64,000 bases of DNA, taken from the NCBI GenBank assembly GCA_001692895.1, contig KV748202.1, positions 1,302,001 to 1,366,000 on the forward strand, written 5' to 3'. Position 1 is the stretch's first letter. Each line of letters starts with the position of its first letter. This document shows, piece by piece, positions 14,724-26,791 of the stretch. A model generated the notes under the pieces. It was not told the origin of the DNA and made no database searches. It was given only the letters and a program-made list of their open reading frames with translations. The DNA is from Cenococcum geophilum 1.58. Lineage: Eukaryota > Ascomycota > Dothideomycetes > Gloniales > Gloniaceae. Both the position numbers and the translations under genes were made by a program.

Positions 14724-14830
14724 ATTTTCTATACCGGGTATATAAAATTGCTACTAGCTTAGTTAAATACGGGGGAGTCTTAGTAAGGTAAATCTGACTA
14801 ATTAGACAACTTTAACCGCCGGTTAAAGTT
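14724..14830. repeat. Two-palindrome module in the 3' region of Gypsy B
   Basis: Palindrome P1 (14,724-14,746, half-site TTTTCTATACC) and palindrome P2 (14,808-14,830, half-site AACTTTAACCG), each 23 bases. Each is preceded by ACTAATTAG within a few bases. Confidence 0.85.
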
Positions 14831-14996
14831 CCTTAACATCTTCGCGCCGCGTATATGTATTACCCGCCTCTCTATACGCAAAATTAAAACGCTCTTTCCC
14901 CTCTAAATTTTTTCCTTACTAAGGTTTTTTATGGGGTTTTATTAAGGCTTAAGTATATAAAGGATTAGGAACAACCCTTTTTAAAAAGGGGGGTAT

Positions 14997-15221
14997 TATT
15001 AGGTAAAACCTAAGAAAATAGTTATATAGCCCTAAGGTATAGGCGACCCTAAGGCAACCTAGGGGTAACTCGCCCGTAAGGTACGTGCTCTACATATACC
15101 TAGGGAAAACCCTTTCTACCTTATACACAGACTCCTCCTTTTCCCTTAAGGATTCGTCTCTGTCTATATAATATACCTATTGTTCTATTATTAGACTCCC
15201 TATCCACATCCTTACCTCACA
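14997..15221 (+). repeat. 3' LTR of element B
   Basis: 225 bases, starting TATTAGGTAAAACC and ending CTCACA, directly after the polypurine tract. Confidence 0.93.
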
Positions 15222-15226
15222 CTATA
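15222..15226. repeat. Target-site duplication of element B (right)
   Basis: CTATA, matching 8,408-8,412. Confidence 0.9.
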
Positions 15227-16030
15227 GCTTATACCATTTAGTTAGTCCCTTTTTAATTTTCTTCCTTACCGCCTTTAAGCTTTTTACTCCTTAGGTTAGG
15301 TCTTAGGAAGCTTTTATAATATAGTTAAATAGGTATTAGGCGACGTCTAAGTAGTTATAAATAAAGCGCCTATAGAAATCGGCAAAGCCTAGGAATACTT
15401 AAATATTCCGGTAGCTCTTTAGCTCTAGCCACTCCTAAATTGTCTACATTCGTACTAGGTTTATAACTACACCTATAGGCGTTATAATATAACCCAGGAA
15501 CTCAACCTACTTAGTATTAAAGATATACTTTAACGCCTTAGCGTAGAGGCCCCAATTATCTAAACGTTTCAGTACTTTACGGACGTGTTACTCGTGTTAA
15601 TTCTTATCTTCTAAATAGATTAAAATATTATCTAAATAGATAATATATATGCGGTTAACTAGTCCCCCTAAGGCTCTATAAATATATAATTGGAATATTA
15701 TAGGCGCATTGGCTAGCCCGAAAGGCATTACTAGATACTTAAAGTAGCCGTATTAGGTCTTAAAAGCGGTCTTCCACTTATCCCTTTTTTTAATATAGAG
15801 CCTATAATAGGCGTCTTATAGATCTAGCTTTATAAAGATCTTCGCCCTAGATAGTTAATCTAGCATTTCACTAACTAGTAGTAGTAGGTAACGGTTCTTA
15901 ATTGTAATCTTATTAAGACCGCGATAGTCTACATATAGCCTTATAGTTTTATTTGGTTTTAGGATAAAGAGAATCGGTGCGCCTACCGGCGACTTACTAG
16001 GCTAGATCTACCCCTTTTTTAGTAACCTAT

Positions 16031-16269
16031 TGTGGTAGTGGACGCGGTCCTACTTAGATAGGAAGTCACAATGCTGTCTGTCTGTCGGTTGGTCAGTCGG
16101 TTAGTCAGTTAGTCGTTAGTCGTAATCAATCAGTAGGAAAGCAGTCAGTAGGAAGAAAGGAAAGAATGTATTCTAGTAGGTCGTGATGGAGAGAAGGAGA
16201 GAAGCCGAAGGCTCGATATATACAGGAAATGCTAAGGCACTAAGTAGTGGCCCATTTTACCCCACCACA
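16031..16269. mobile_element. 239-base non-RIP-mutated insertion (MITE or solo LTR)
   Basis: Sequence absent from the matching position in element A copy 1 (about 2,480). It starts TGTGGTAGTGG and ends CCCCACCACA, an imperfect terminal inverted repeat (9 of 11), and is flanked by CTAT on both sides (16,027-16,030 and 16,270-16,273). The TG...CA ends would also suit a small solo LTR. Inside are a GTCNGT-type simple repeat (about 16,072-16,120), an A/G-rich stretch and a TATATA box. CA and TG dinucleotides are common, unlike all surrounding sequence, so it arrived after RIP or was too short to be hit. No protein is encoded; the open frame crossing its right edge runs into element A and is spurious. 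Confidence 0.75.
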
Positions 16270-19124
16270 CTATTAAGGTACTTCTGTAAGATCTTAAGCT
16301 CTTTACGCAAGAGGTTACAGATAGAAAGGTTTAGTAGTTATTTACCTTCTTCTAAATTAATTGTATAATCGTACTCTAAGTTCTATAGTAGGACTTTAGC
16401 TCTTCTACCCGAAAATACCCTTAGTAAGTCCCTTAGGCCTACTAGAATATTTAATAGGTTGGGGTTACGTTCGTCCTTCGCGTCATTATTAGGTAGGTTC
16501 TAAAGCTCCCTTAAAATACCCGCGGGTAGCGTCGTGCGCTATAGTAGTTGCTTATATATAGTTGCCACCGTATATTACACCGTTTTATACGGTAGCTAGT
16601 AGAAGGTAGGGAAATCCTTAACGCAGCGCTTGAGATGCCATAGTATACTCTCCGCATATTGCTTAAGCTAGAGTAACCTATAACGGTTAAAGTATCTTAT
16701 AAGATCCTTAAGATCGCCGCCTCCCTATAATATCTCCACGACCTATCTAGTAGTTCCCTATAGGGTCTCTATTATAAAGAGGTTATTACCTATACTAGGT
16801 TTTATACCTATCTTGCTATTAAATAGAGGTTAAATCTAATACTCCTTTAGGTATAAAGCGTATACTATTTTACCTAGGGCTATATTCTTTAGGATGTCCT
16901 TTAGGCTTATTAGTAATATACGCCCTTCTAAATCTTTATTATTCCACTATTTAAAGGCTCTAGTCTTAAAGCATATCTTAGGATCTACTTCCGTAAGCTA
17001 AGGGTATTTAAGGATAAGGTTATAACCTATAAAGTTAGCCGCCCAGAAGGGTTGCAGGCTAACTACCTTAGTGCAGTTATATATATCGGCCACTAAAACT
17101 ATAAGCTTATAGGCACTGTATAATTTAATCCAATGCTTATCTAGGAAGCCTATAATAGGTTTCCGCCACCTTTATAATAGGATAAGTTTATGCTCTTTTA
17201 CCAAATTATATTATATAAGATTAATTTCGGCGCCGCTGTTATATAGTACTTAGAACTGTTATATCTTACCTATAGGAAGTATTATTTTTAGCTTAATAGT
17301 AATATAAAGAGTCTCTCCTTTCGTATCTTACCCTAGTTATAGCTAAGAAAGGTCTACAACTAGGGCTTTTTTGGATTATTAGTGCGGTTATTACCCTACT
17401 TGTTTTTCTAATAAAATCTACCTCTAAAGTTTTCTCTTAACTTTTTAGAGTATTTCTGTAAAGGTACTAGATAGGTATTAGGTTAACCCTAGAAGTCTTT
17501 CCCGTTATTTAAGGTTCCTAACTTTAACCCTTTTAAAGTTCTCTTTAAGAACGGCTTCTTTAAAGGTTAGGTCTGCCCTGCGTTACTACTAAAGTACCCA
17601 TACTTTTAGTGACCCCTTAGCTTCCTACTAGAAGAGGTCTAGTTCCTTACTATATCTTTAGCGTTTAGAACTACTCGTTTAAAATCCGTATATATAGTAA
17701 TCCGCAATAGAGCTCCTACGCGCTTTATTTTATTACAAATTACTAGCTTAATTTTAGCCTAGATAAACCCGATCTTCTCCTTTTTATAAATGCTACCGTC
17801 CTTATTTTTAAAGGGTTCTAGATCCATCTACTAAGTATAAGTTTCCATAAAGTTTATAAACTGGCGGAAGTTATAGCGGTCTAGCTATATCCTATTTTAG
17901 AATAGCTTTATATTATTATATTATATAATATACGGATCTTAAGTCCATTTCTTTAGGAAGGTTTACAGCTATAGCTATATAGTAATTTGCTCTTTATTAA
18001 GCTAATTAAGTGCAATCTAGTTTAGCAATTAGTCTTTAATCTTGCTAATAATCTAGCGTATACACTCTTTGGTATTATCTTATATTATTAGCATCTTAAA
18101 AAAGTTATCTACCTTATAAACCCAATTGTCTAACTGCTAGGTGTTAGGTCTATAGCGGAGTTCTAAACTACTAAAGGCCTTAGCCAGTTAGTTTATATCC
18201 TTTTTCTATTTATAGTATAAATAACTCTCTAAGTCTTCTATACCTCCTTAGGTAGATACTAAGTAGCTTCTAGGAAGCCCTTAGCCTTAACTAGGTTATA
18301 AAAAAATTTACCTAGCTTAGATTAAACCCTACTAGATCTAAATTTGCCCTTAAAAGGTTCTAATATATTTATTAGTGGCTTCCTCCTATATAGCTTTTAA
18401 GAGCCTTACAACAGCTTCCTAATATCCGTCTTAAAGGAGATTAGTATAGGGCTCTTAATCTTCTAAACTTAGGCCTAGGGAAGCTCCTGCTATAGAGGTA
18501 GTATTAGTACTAGTAGCTAGTATAGGCTTCCTAACAAGGCTTAGGTTTTAAGTTAGTAATTAACTTAGATTACCTAAAGGGGTAAGCCCGCTTAGCTTAT
18601 AAGTAGTCTATATACCGCTACTATACTAATTATAGGCCAGTAGTCTTCTAGGAGGGTTCCGGTTAGTTCCCTAGTTAGACACATTAGTATATTTCTTTAG
18701 CATTTTTAGCTTAGGGGAAGATCTTAAAGTCTCCTCTAGCGCTTAATCTTCTAATTAGCCTAGATAGGGCTAGAGGGGTTTTAGCTGCTTTTTAGTAGTA
18801 TTATAATCGTTATAGAGGGTATCTATATTTTCCTTAGCGTTACTAGTAACCGTAGGTATGCGAGAGTTTTCGAGCTTCTAGAGTATCTAGGTATTAGGGC
18901 TCGTTTAGCTATCTTGCCCAGAGGGTTATATTATTATAATCTCTTACTATTAGAGGGACTTTTCTACCTTTACGCGACGGCTTTCTATAAGGTATCCGTG
19001 GAGTTTCCATTTAGATTATCGCGAAATTTTAAGAAAAAATAGTAGCTTATAAATAAAAGATATAAATAAATAATCTGGTCCTTAAAGCCAACTACCCTTT
19101 TAAAAAAAGTAGAAAGGATTTAAA

Positions 19125-19341
19125 TATAAGGGGATCTTGTAGATAGGGGGCTATAAGGACATAATTGTGGAATAGGATAGATTAGTAAGAGAGACAAATC
19201 CTTAAGGAGGTAAGGCCTCTAGGATTATAGAGACTATATACTACGGGCACGTGCCTTTAGCACGTAACCGGCGACTATCTCAGGGGCGTCCGGGGGTTGT
19301 CCTAAGGGCAACCCGAGGTGTCCGCAATAATATCCCTTATA
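19125..19341 (-). repeat. 5' LTR of Gypsy A copy 2
   Basis: About 217 bases aligned to 5,336-5,550. The right end TATA corresponds to TACA in the other copy (one C to T change). It marks the junction between the A array and the host element D. Confidence 0.82.
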
Positions 19342-19937
19342 GTATTTTAGCCGTTACTAATTCTAATATAAAGATAGTAAGACATTTTAATTAACTTTAT
19401 AGTTAACTTGTTTAGCAGTAATAGGTTTATAAATATTATAATAGTTATTAACCGTCTTATAAAAATGCAATATATAATTCCTATAGACTTAATTAATATA
19501 ATATTAGTAGCCGAATATTTTTAAGCTATATGGACTTCCTAATTTAATAATATTTAACTAAGGAAGCTAGTTTATTTTAAACTTCTATTAAGCCCTATAT
19601 AAACAAATAGATATATAAATATAACTTTTAACTATATTTTACTTAGAAATAAATGGCTAAACTAAAATTACGAATATAATTATAGAGCAATACCTATAAA
19701 TATACTACTTTTACCTATAGAATGACAAAGAAAAATAGCTGCTTTTAGCTATGTTTACCGCGAATAATACAATAAATAAATAGGTAGGTATAACGCTGTT
19801 CTATATAACCTATAGATAAAACCCTTAACTTAGATTTAAACTATAACCTAAAATTAATATAATAGGACCCATAATTAAATAGGTTTAGTTAATTGATATA
19901 TATAACTTTATTAATTAAATAAAGTAGTTAATGGAAC

Positions 19938-20154
19938 TGTTGGTTACATAAGGTGATATCACGTAGCTACGGTTCGTAGATAGTATGATGATTGTTGTTC
20001 TTATTGATCTTTTAGGGAGGGCGAGGAGCTTAAGGCTCCTCGCCACGCTAGTGCCGCGGCGACACGTGACGGCAACCTGCCGCACGTAACGGCAACTTGC
20101 CATACGTGACGGCAATATGCCTCATATGGTGACCACTTGCCTTTATTCCCAACA
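19938..20154 (-). repeat. Solo LTR of Copia family C
   Basis: 217 bases beginning TGTTGGTT and ending CCCAACA, flanked by an exact 5-base duplication GGAAC (19,933-19,937 and 20,155-20,159). It is homologous to the LTRs of element C but 42 bases longer. It has four 20-base units built on ACGTGACGGCAACTTGCC where the other LTRs have two. A near-perfect hairpin (20,021-20,043) sits in the middle. The element was reduced by LTR-LTR recombination. Open frames across it have no support. Confidence 0.93.
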
Positions 20155-20360
20155 GGAACTATTATAAAGTTAATAAAGTAAGAACTATTACTATTATTAA
20201 TAATTATAGGAGGTAGTAGCGGCATTTTATATATTATAGGTTTATCTTTTAAAGATTATAGTAAGCTTACGTAAAACGCTAAGTATATTTTTATTTTAGT
20301 TAATAGTTTAAGTTTACAGGTATACAGGCTTAGTTTCTTCTTAATTTAGTATAGGCCTAT

Positions 20361-20535
20361 TGTTGGTCTCACAAGGTGATATTACGTATCTACAAGTTAT
20401 AGGTAGTATGATAATTGTTGTTCTTCTTCTTAATAATCTAGGACGAAGGGCTTAAGGCTCTTCGCCACGCTAGTGTCGCGGCGACACGTAACGGCAACTT
20501 GCCTTACGTGGCGGCAATTTACCTTATTCCCAACA
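20361..20535 (-). repeat. 3' LTR of Copia C (left)
   Basis: 175 bases, TGTTGGTCTC...CCCAACA, near-identical to 26,154-26,328. It holds a hairpin at 20,444-20,464. Confidence 0.93.
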
Positions 20536-20696
20536 CTAGCAACTCTTCTTTTGTAGTTGCCATCTATATACACTTATAGATTGCTACTATATAAAGATAC
20601 AAAGCCAAGGAGAAGAAGAAGAAGGAGGAGGGCGTTAGGGTTTAACGTAAAGGTGAGTGGCCGCTAAGGCGCTAGTAGTAAGCGAGCTAATAGCGA

Positions 20697-20842
20697 TTTT
20701 CTATGCTGGGTATAGAAAATTCTAATTGGCTAGTTTAACAAATAGCATCGGCAGAACTCCACACCGCCACCTAAATTAATTAGGTGCGGCGCTCTTGGCA
20801 AGAATCTAACTAATTAGATAACTTTAACCGGCGGTTAAAGTT
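20697..20842. repeat. Two-palindrome module in the 3' region of Copia C
   Basis: P1 at 20,697-20,719 (its flank inverted relative to Gypsy B) and P2 at 20,820-20,842. An extra inverted repeat, CACCTAAATT/AATTAGGTG, lies between them. Confidence 0.85.
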
Positions 20843-23800
20843 CCATAAGATCTTAACTTCTCTAATTTTTCCTCTTAACCTAACCTTTAACTTATATATA
20901 TAGAGTATTTATGTTTACAAACGTCTCTAGTGCCTTATTTGGGCTTGCCTTTATTATTATATCTACCGGGTTATTTTAGCCATTAATCTATTAGATTTTA
21001 AAGAGTTCTTAACGCTTATAGGATTGCCAAAGTGCCATATTATTAATTATAAGGCGCTTTTTCTTTGTAGTATTAAGCTTAACTAAATACTTATAGAGGG
21101 AATATAAGTTGGTGCACATAATTATAGAGATAACGGGAAGTTTAAGCCGATCTATAATTATCTTAAGGGTAGTTCTAATTGCAATTATTATATTAACTCC
21201 GCTAATTATTCCGTATATTTCTAATACTAGAACGCTTTAGGTAACGCGCTTACTCTTAGTTAAGCTTTAATAGATAAGATTGCCGTAAATTATAAAGTTA
21301 TTCTCTCTAGTAGATTTATTTATAATAATAATTTTATATCCTAACTAGGAGCTAAAATCTTTATTATTAGTAAATAATCCATTAATAAACACAAAGAGCT
21401 TAGTGGTAGGGAGATTAATAGGTACGTAGAGTAGTCCCCAATTAAGATGGTTTATTTACTAGGAAAAACACTTATTTAGAGCAAGAACGTCATCCTTAGT
21501 TAGTTTCTAATATTAAGCGGCAATAAAGAGATTAAAGAAAGCCTTGGGTTAGTAGATAAAAGCAATATAAGCTCCATAAGCACGTTGCTCTATATATCCT
21601 TGCTTTAGAGAATTAACGTTAATAACTTTAATTTTCTTGCCTTAACCCTTCTAGCGTAAAGCAATAGAATCCTTATTTAGGGAGAGGATGCATCTATTAA
21701 AGAGTAATAGTGTTATTAAATTAAGCTTTTCCTTTAGCTTTACTATAAGATTTGCCTTTACTAGCTTATTTTCTTTAAGAGCTAAGAATTGGTTGTCTCC
21801 TAAGATAATTATATTATTAGTTTATATACCGACAATTCTAAATGGGGTTCTTGTAGTTGTAATAAGGAAGCAGGGGTTAAATATAGAAGTAGTTATTAAA
21901 AGCTTCTCTTTGTGGTGCTTACTGTAGATAGCCCACTAATAGGTTCCTACCTCTGCGATTCCATATAATGGTTTAAGTATAACTATAATTATATCTCTGG
22001 GATATTAGTAGCGAATTTACTCTAAAAGGTATGCTAGTATTAAGCGCTAAAGGCGCGTCTCTAATTAGGTATAGGCCTAAGTAATATCTTATAAATAAAC
22101 CGCTATTCTATTCTTTATTAAAGAGGGAGCTAGCGCAATAATTACTCGCTAACTAGCTCGTTAAATTATAGGGGATTACGTAAGAATTACTTCCTTACTA
22201 TTATCGTTATAACCTTAGATAATAAGCCTTAATTTCTTAAATAGGGCGTTAGTAGCTTTGCCCTTAATTTCGTTAACTATTCTTAACTAAAAGATACGGA
22301 CTCTATTAAACTTAGTAGGGTTATACTTCTTAAATTTAAAGACTCCTCTAGCAATAAGACCGTTAATCTCCTGTTTATTAGATGCTTAGAAGGGGGCTCC
22401 TAAAGTTATAATACGGCCTTCCTTTTAGAGCTGTTTTGCGAGCTTAAAGTTAGCCTTTTCTTTAGCTGTTATAAAGGCCATCAATAACTTATCTCCACTC
22501 TTAATAGCGGTAATAAATTGCTTTTTAAAATTAATAAGATATTGGCGATTTTATAATCCCTTCGGGCAACCTTTACTGCGTTATAGTTATGGCACATCTA
22601 CTACAATTATCTTAAAATTATAGTCGCCTTCTAGAGCACGTTAATCGTAGTTCTCCTCTAGGGTATCCTTTAGGGTATCCTATAAAGGCTCGGAGCAGTT
22701 ATTCCTATAGTAGGGCTTAACAACGGTTAAGTGGAATTAGGTGGGTTTATAGGGCATCTAAAGAGTATAAGTTTAATTATTAATTGCAATAAGTTTATAT
22801 GGGCCTAACTATCCTCCCTTTTTACGCCATACGCGTACCTTAGATTGGAGTGGCAGATTAAGCGTAGTTAAGGTATTTAGGCCATTTCTTATTCCTAGTA
22901 CGTTGTTAACCTAGCGCGTAGCATAAAGACATTATACCTCCTTTATTACTTTATAAATAGCCTTAGCTTATTATATAATAGAGGGAGATAGTAGAGAATT
23001 GTTAGTTATTTAAGGGTAGGCGCTAAAGACTAGTAATGTGGGTATAAGCCTATCTAGACTAGCGGAATTGTTAACAGCCTTAATAGCCATCTATAAGATA
23101 AGCTTTTTGCTAGCGTCCTTTAGTTCTAAAGAAATAATCTTATATACTTAGCGTAATGGCGTATAATATCGTTCTACTTTTCTAACGCTATTATATGCCT
23201 TAATAGGGACTTCCTTAACCTTAATTGCTATTGCCTTTACTTATTACCGAAACTCTATAAATAAGAAGTTTCTTCCTACGTTATAGATAACTTAATTAGG
23301 GGGTCCTAGGTAAACATTAATCTAGCATAATTAAAGAGTATCCCATACATTCCTAGCTAATATATCTTTTAGGAAGCGTGCGGCTTAGAAAAAAGTTAAG
23401 AAGTTAATAATTTAGAGTACTAGCTTGCCGCTAAAATATATAATATTAATAATAATATAGAAGTTAAAGTTGTAGTTATCTTTAAGGGTAAACTTAAATC
23501 GGCTAGGGGACTTTTGGTTTATTTAGCAGTAGTAGCAGTACTTTATAAGGTGCTTAATCGCCTTAACCTTAACCTTATAACCTACTCGCTAAAGAACCCT
23601 AAGCAGTTAGTAAATAAAAAGGTAGCTAAAACAACGGTATAGTTAACGTAGCTCTAACTTAGTTAGGTAGCTTTAAGTAACGCTCCTTTCTAGCTATTAA
23701 AGGAGCAACTAAGGGTAACCCCACTTGCGTACAACGGGTACCCAATTATCTCCCTAAATAAGCATATTTTTAAGGTTATTAAGCTTAACGCCTAATTTAT

Positions 23801-26153
23801 CTATATCTTGGATGCAAAATAAAAATAGGGTGTTTACGGGAATAATATAGAAAGTAATATATCCTAATGGGGTTTAGACCTTAATTATGCTAAAAGAGAT
23901 TATAGTACCCTTACCGAAGCGAATTATATATTAGCCTACTGTTAACTTATCAATCTAAACAGAGCTATTAAGCTACTAAAGAGCTTAAACTTAAGGTTCT
24001 CCTACTATAGATACTCCTGCGGCTCCAGTATCTGGCATAATACTATAGAAGACATTCGCTAAGTATCTGTTGTTAAAGGAGAATGCGGAACTTTCCTTTA
24101 GCTCGTTAAAGATATCTAACTTTATAACAGAATAGAGCGTAAATTAGTCGTTAAGAATAGCGATAGTTTGTATACCGTTTACCTTACTATATTTAGTAAA
24201 GTATTAGTTAGGAGAGTAGTCCTTAATTTCTATATCCATAAGGAGCTGTTTGGCCTCGTTAGCCTTATCCTTAAGGTCTTTTACGCCTTTATATTAAACC
24301 AGAAAGCTTTAGAAGTAGGCCATAGTAACCTTATAATTTCTAACGTTTCTTACACTCTGTCGAAACTTATTATATACCTCCTTTTACTCGTTAAAAGAGT
24401 GCCTAGTTAACTAGCAATTTAGCTTCTTATAAACGTAGCACTTTTTCTAACAGTTGCTCCGAAATAAACCTCCACAAAAACCTCCACAATTGCTTTATAG
24501 GCGACATTGTTTATACCCTCTACTATATCCTCTACTCCGGCCGCTATATATTTAATTAGTCTAGTTATAATTATATTGGTTTAAAATCCTAGTTTAAATA
24601 GGGTTTTCGGTATAGAATTGTTAGGACTCTTATATTTATATTACAGTACCTATAATAGAGCGTAGTTTAGTATATACTCCTTTAAATATATCTGCAGGTT
24701 TATATAGCGCTAAGTTACACTTAGGAACGCTACGGCAGGCTAAGATAACCTAGTCCCTTAGACTGTTTTTATTTTAGTAGGTTTTAATAAGGCCACGTTA
24801 GAGTTTATTAAAGAGTAGTTAAAGACACTTTAAACGAGTCTTTATTAGGTTAGAAGCAATAACTCTCTAGAATATAGTCTTCCGCCATTCGGACATATAA
24901 AGTTGGCGATTCTTATTAGTCTTAAAGTGGGTTTTAGTAAGCTAAAGTATTACATTAAAGCTATAGTTTCTACCTGTAATATAATTGTAATAGAACATCG
25001 CCGCCCGTCCCTTTAATATAATAGAGAAAGCGTAATAGAACTAGTGGCGTTAAATTTTAACTTTATTATAACAGTTATAAAAGACCTGTAGTTTTGCTCC
25101 GAGTATATTATACAATTCTCCTCTAAACTTCTTCTCTTCGTCCAAATATACCTTTATTAGATTCGTGACTTCTCGTAGTAAAGGCTTACCGGTTAGCTAG
25201 GATAAGGGAGTTAGAGGCGGTAGGGGAGAAGCAACTCTAGATAGGAGAGCACCTCTAGGTGGGAGAGTACCTCTAGGTAGGAGATTAGCATTCTAGGGGT
25301 TTTAATACAAATTAAAGTTGCCTTCTAAAGAATATAGGTTGGTTTTAGGTTTCCATAGTTAACGTATAATCTTAGCTTCCGTCTATTCTGGTTCTTCTAT
25401 ACCAATAATAACGGCCTAAATATTACTAGTAATTGGGTTACCGTTCTTAGTAATGTATACCCTATTCCTACGGAGAAAGTCTTAAAAATCCTAAACAATA
25501 TTAATATTACTAAGTGCCCAGGTGTCGGTAGTCCATCCTATAAAGTCCTCCCTAAAATATTCCCACAGCTATAAATTGGTGTAGTGTCTATCTCAGTAAA
25601 ATAGGATATAGTGTAGGAGAAAGCCATTAACTTGTTTTACGGTATAGGTTATTATATTAAAGGTAAATTCATCCCAATCTTTATTAATAAGTTTCGTGTA
25701 TATAGCTACCCCTAGTAGTAAGGAGTCTCTCTAGTTGTTTAGAATAGCCATAGTTATGTCTTTAGAGGGAGGGAGATATTATTAGTGGTATCATAGTAGC
25801 TATACCATGTATTTATCGTTTAGTACGCGTCTTCTATTATTTGGTACGCGTTTATAATAAGAATCTGCAATTATAGGGCTTAGGACTAGTTCTAGCCTTA
25901 AATCGCAAAGACTTATAAAGCGTGTTGTTCTACGTAATAGACGTAAGAATCTGTAATTTGTAAAAGGCTTAGAACTAGTTCTGGCCTTTAGATCCTTAGA
26001 TTTATAGAAGAGTTTTATTTAAGGTTTAGGACCAGTTCTAACCTTAAAAGACAGCTTCCTCTAGCACGAGTAGCACTAGTACAGTGGCTTGTCTCTTCTT
26101 AGTGAAATGCCTAGCTGTTCTGTGGTATAACTGTAAAGTTAACCACTAATCAG

Positions 26154-26328
26154 TGTTGGTCTTATAAGGTGATATCACGTATCTACAAGTTGTAGGTAGT
26201 ATAATAATTGTTATTCTTCTTCTTAATGATCCAGGACGAAGGGCTTAAGGCTCTTCGCCACGCTAGTGTCGCGGCGACACGTGACGGCAACTTGCCTCAC
26301 GTGGTGGCAATTTGCCTTATTCCCAACA
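26154..26328 (-). repeat. 5' LTR of Copia C (right)
   Basis: 175 bases, TGTTGGTCTT...CCCAACA, followed by the duplication CCTAT. The hairpin is at 26,237-26,257. Confidence 0.93.
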
Positions 26329-26791
26329 CCTATAAACTTCTAATTAAGTTTCTTTAAGGGCCGTTAGGTCTTTAGGTTTCGTATATTTAGATAAACTATA
26401 TTTTCTTCCTTAAAGTCCTACGTAGAAGCTCGTCCCTTATTTATATACTATTTCTATACAATTTAGGCGTACGCTAATTTACTTAATTAATAATATATAA
26501 TAGAAAATATAATCTAAATAATTTAAACTTCTTATTAAGTGGAAAGGATATAAAATATAAATCTAGGAAATCTATAAATAGATTAAAACTAATACGCCTT
26601 TCCTAGTAAAAGATTTCTATAAGGACTATTTTTTATAGCCTACTTTAGCTAAATAGACGTAATATAAAGGCAAATAACTACTACCTAATACGAATATATA
26701 AAAAATAATAGCAGAAAACTTAAATTTAAAAAGAACTTAAAATATATTATAACGCTTATAATACGTTTATATAATATATAAGATATTAAAA

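Larger units (their letters stand above)
8413..15221 (+). mobile_element. Complete Gypsy chromovirus B, nested in element A
   Basis: 6,809-base element with two 225-base LTRs and a 5-base duplication (CTATA). Plus-strand order: gag from an ATG at 8,690; protease near 10,000-10,300; RT about 10,950-11,640 (FTKLDLYNAYYRI, PFSLTNAP, YLDNILIY, the last a mutated YLDD box); RNase H about 11,780-12,240 (HNKELLAIVQCFKMWRYYLK); and integrase about 12,790-13,760 (zinc-binding region, then IDLPKSKTPN and LVFYISLLEP). A chromodomain-like segment (about 13,920-14,080, QYLIK-LG-L) and an AT-hook-like RGRPKG follow. A G-rich polypurine tract (about 14,983-14,993) precedes the 3' LTR. Many in-frame TAG/TAA codons of RIP type make it non-coding today. 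A second, reverse-oriented copy begins at 63,171. Confidence 0.93.
5551..19124 (-). mobile_element. Gypsy retrotransposon A, copy 2 (internal region, interrupted)
   Basis: Second copy of family A on the minus strand. From left to right it holds a 3' untranslated part; a chromodomain-like segment (about 5,990-6,150, with FKVK, a LG-W pattern and a LEDYLN run); the integrase C-terminus (about 6,150-6,720, FGVGDKVLLRLTNTKT); integrase core; and RNase H up to 8,407. The whole of element B is then inserted. RT (about 15,500-16,300), protease (about 16,950-17,300) and gag (to about 19,000) follow. RT is further split by a 239-base insertion. After removing the insertions the copy is about 6.7 kb including one LTR, a normal complete Gypsy length. 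It is full of RIP-type stops and inactive. Confidence 0.87.
20361..26328 (-). mobile_element. Complete Ty1/Copia retrotransposon C
   Basis: 5,968 bases with two 175-base LTRs and the duplication CCTAT (20,356-20,360 and 26,329-26,333). Minus-strand polyprotein. Gag and a zinc knuckle lie near 24,390-24,460 (CYVYKKLNC, one Cys changed to Tyr). Integrase is about 22,500-23,900. RT is about 21,600-22,430 (NGLIARGVFKFKKYNP, ILKPLYGIAEVGTYWWAIYS). RNase H is about 21,030-21,420 (INGLFTNNKDFSS, YGNLIYWSLTKSKRVT). The order INT-RT-RNase H and these motifs are diagnostic of fungal Copia. Numerous RIP-type stops make it inactive. The 3' untranslated part next to the left LTR carries both palindromes described under findings. 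Confidence 0.94.

Noticed and set aside
16183-16368. 61-residue open frame
   Set aside because: It starts in the 239-base insertion and ends inside element A RT on the opposite strand, so it crosses an insertion border.
20044-20150. CRISPR-like repeats (ACGTGACGGCAACTTGCC units)
   Set aside because: Units are adjacent with no spacers, inside an LTR of a eukaryotic retrotransposon.
19915-20225. Two overlapping minus-strand frames
   Set aside because: They span a solo Copia LTR and its flanks; the Arg-rich product only reflects the 20-base repeat.
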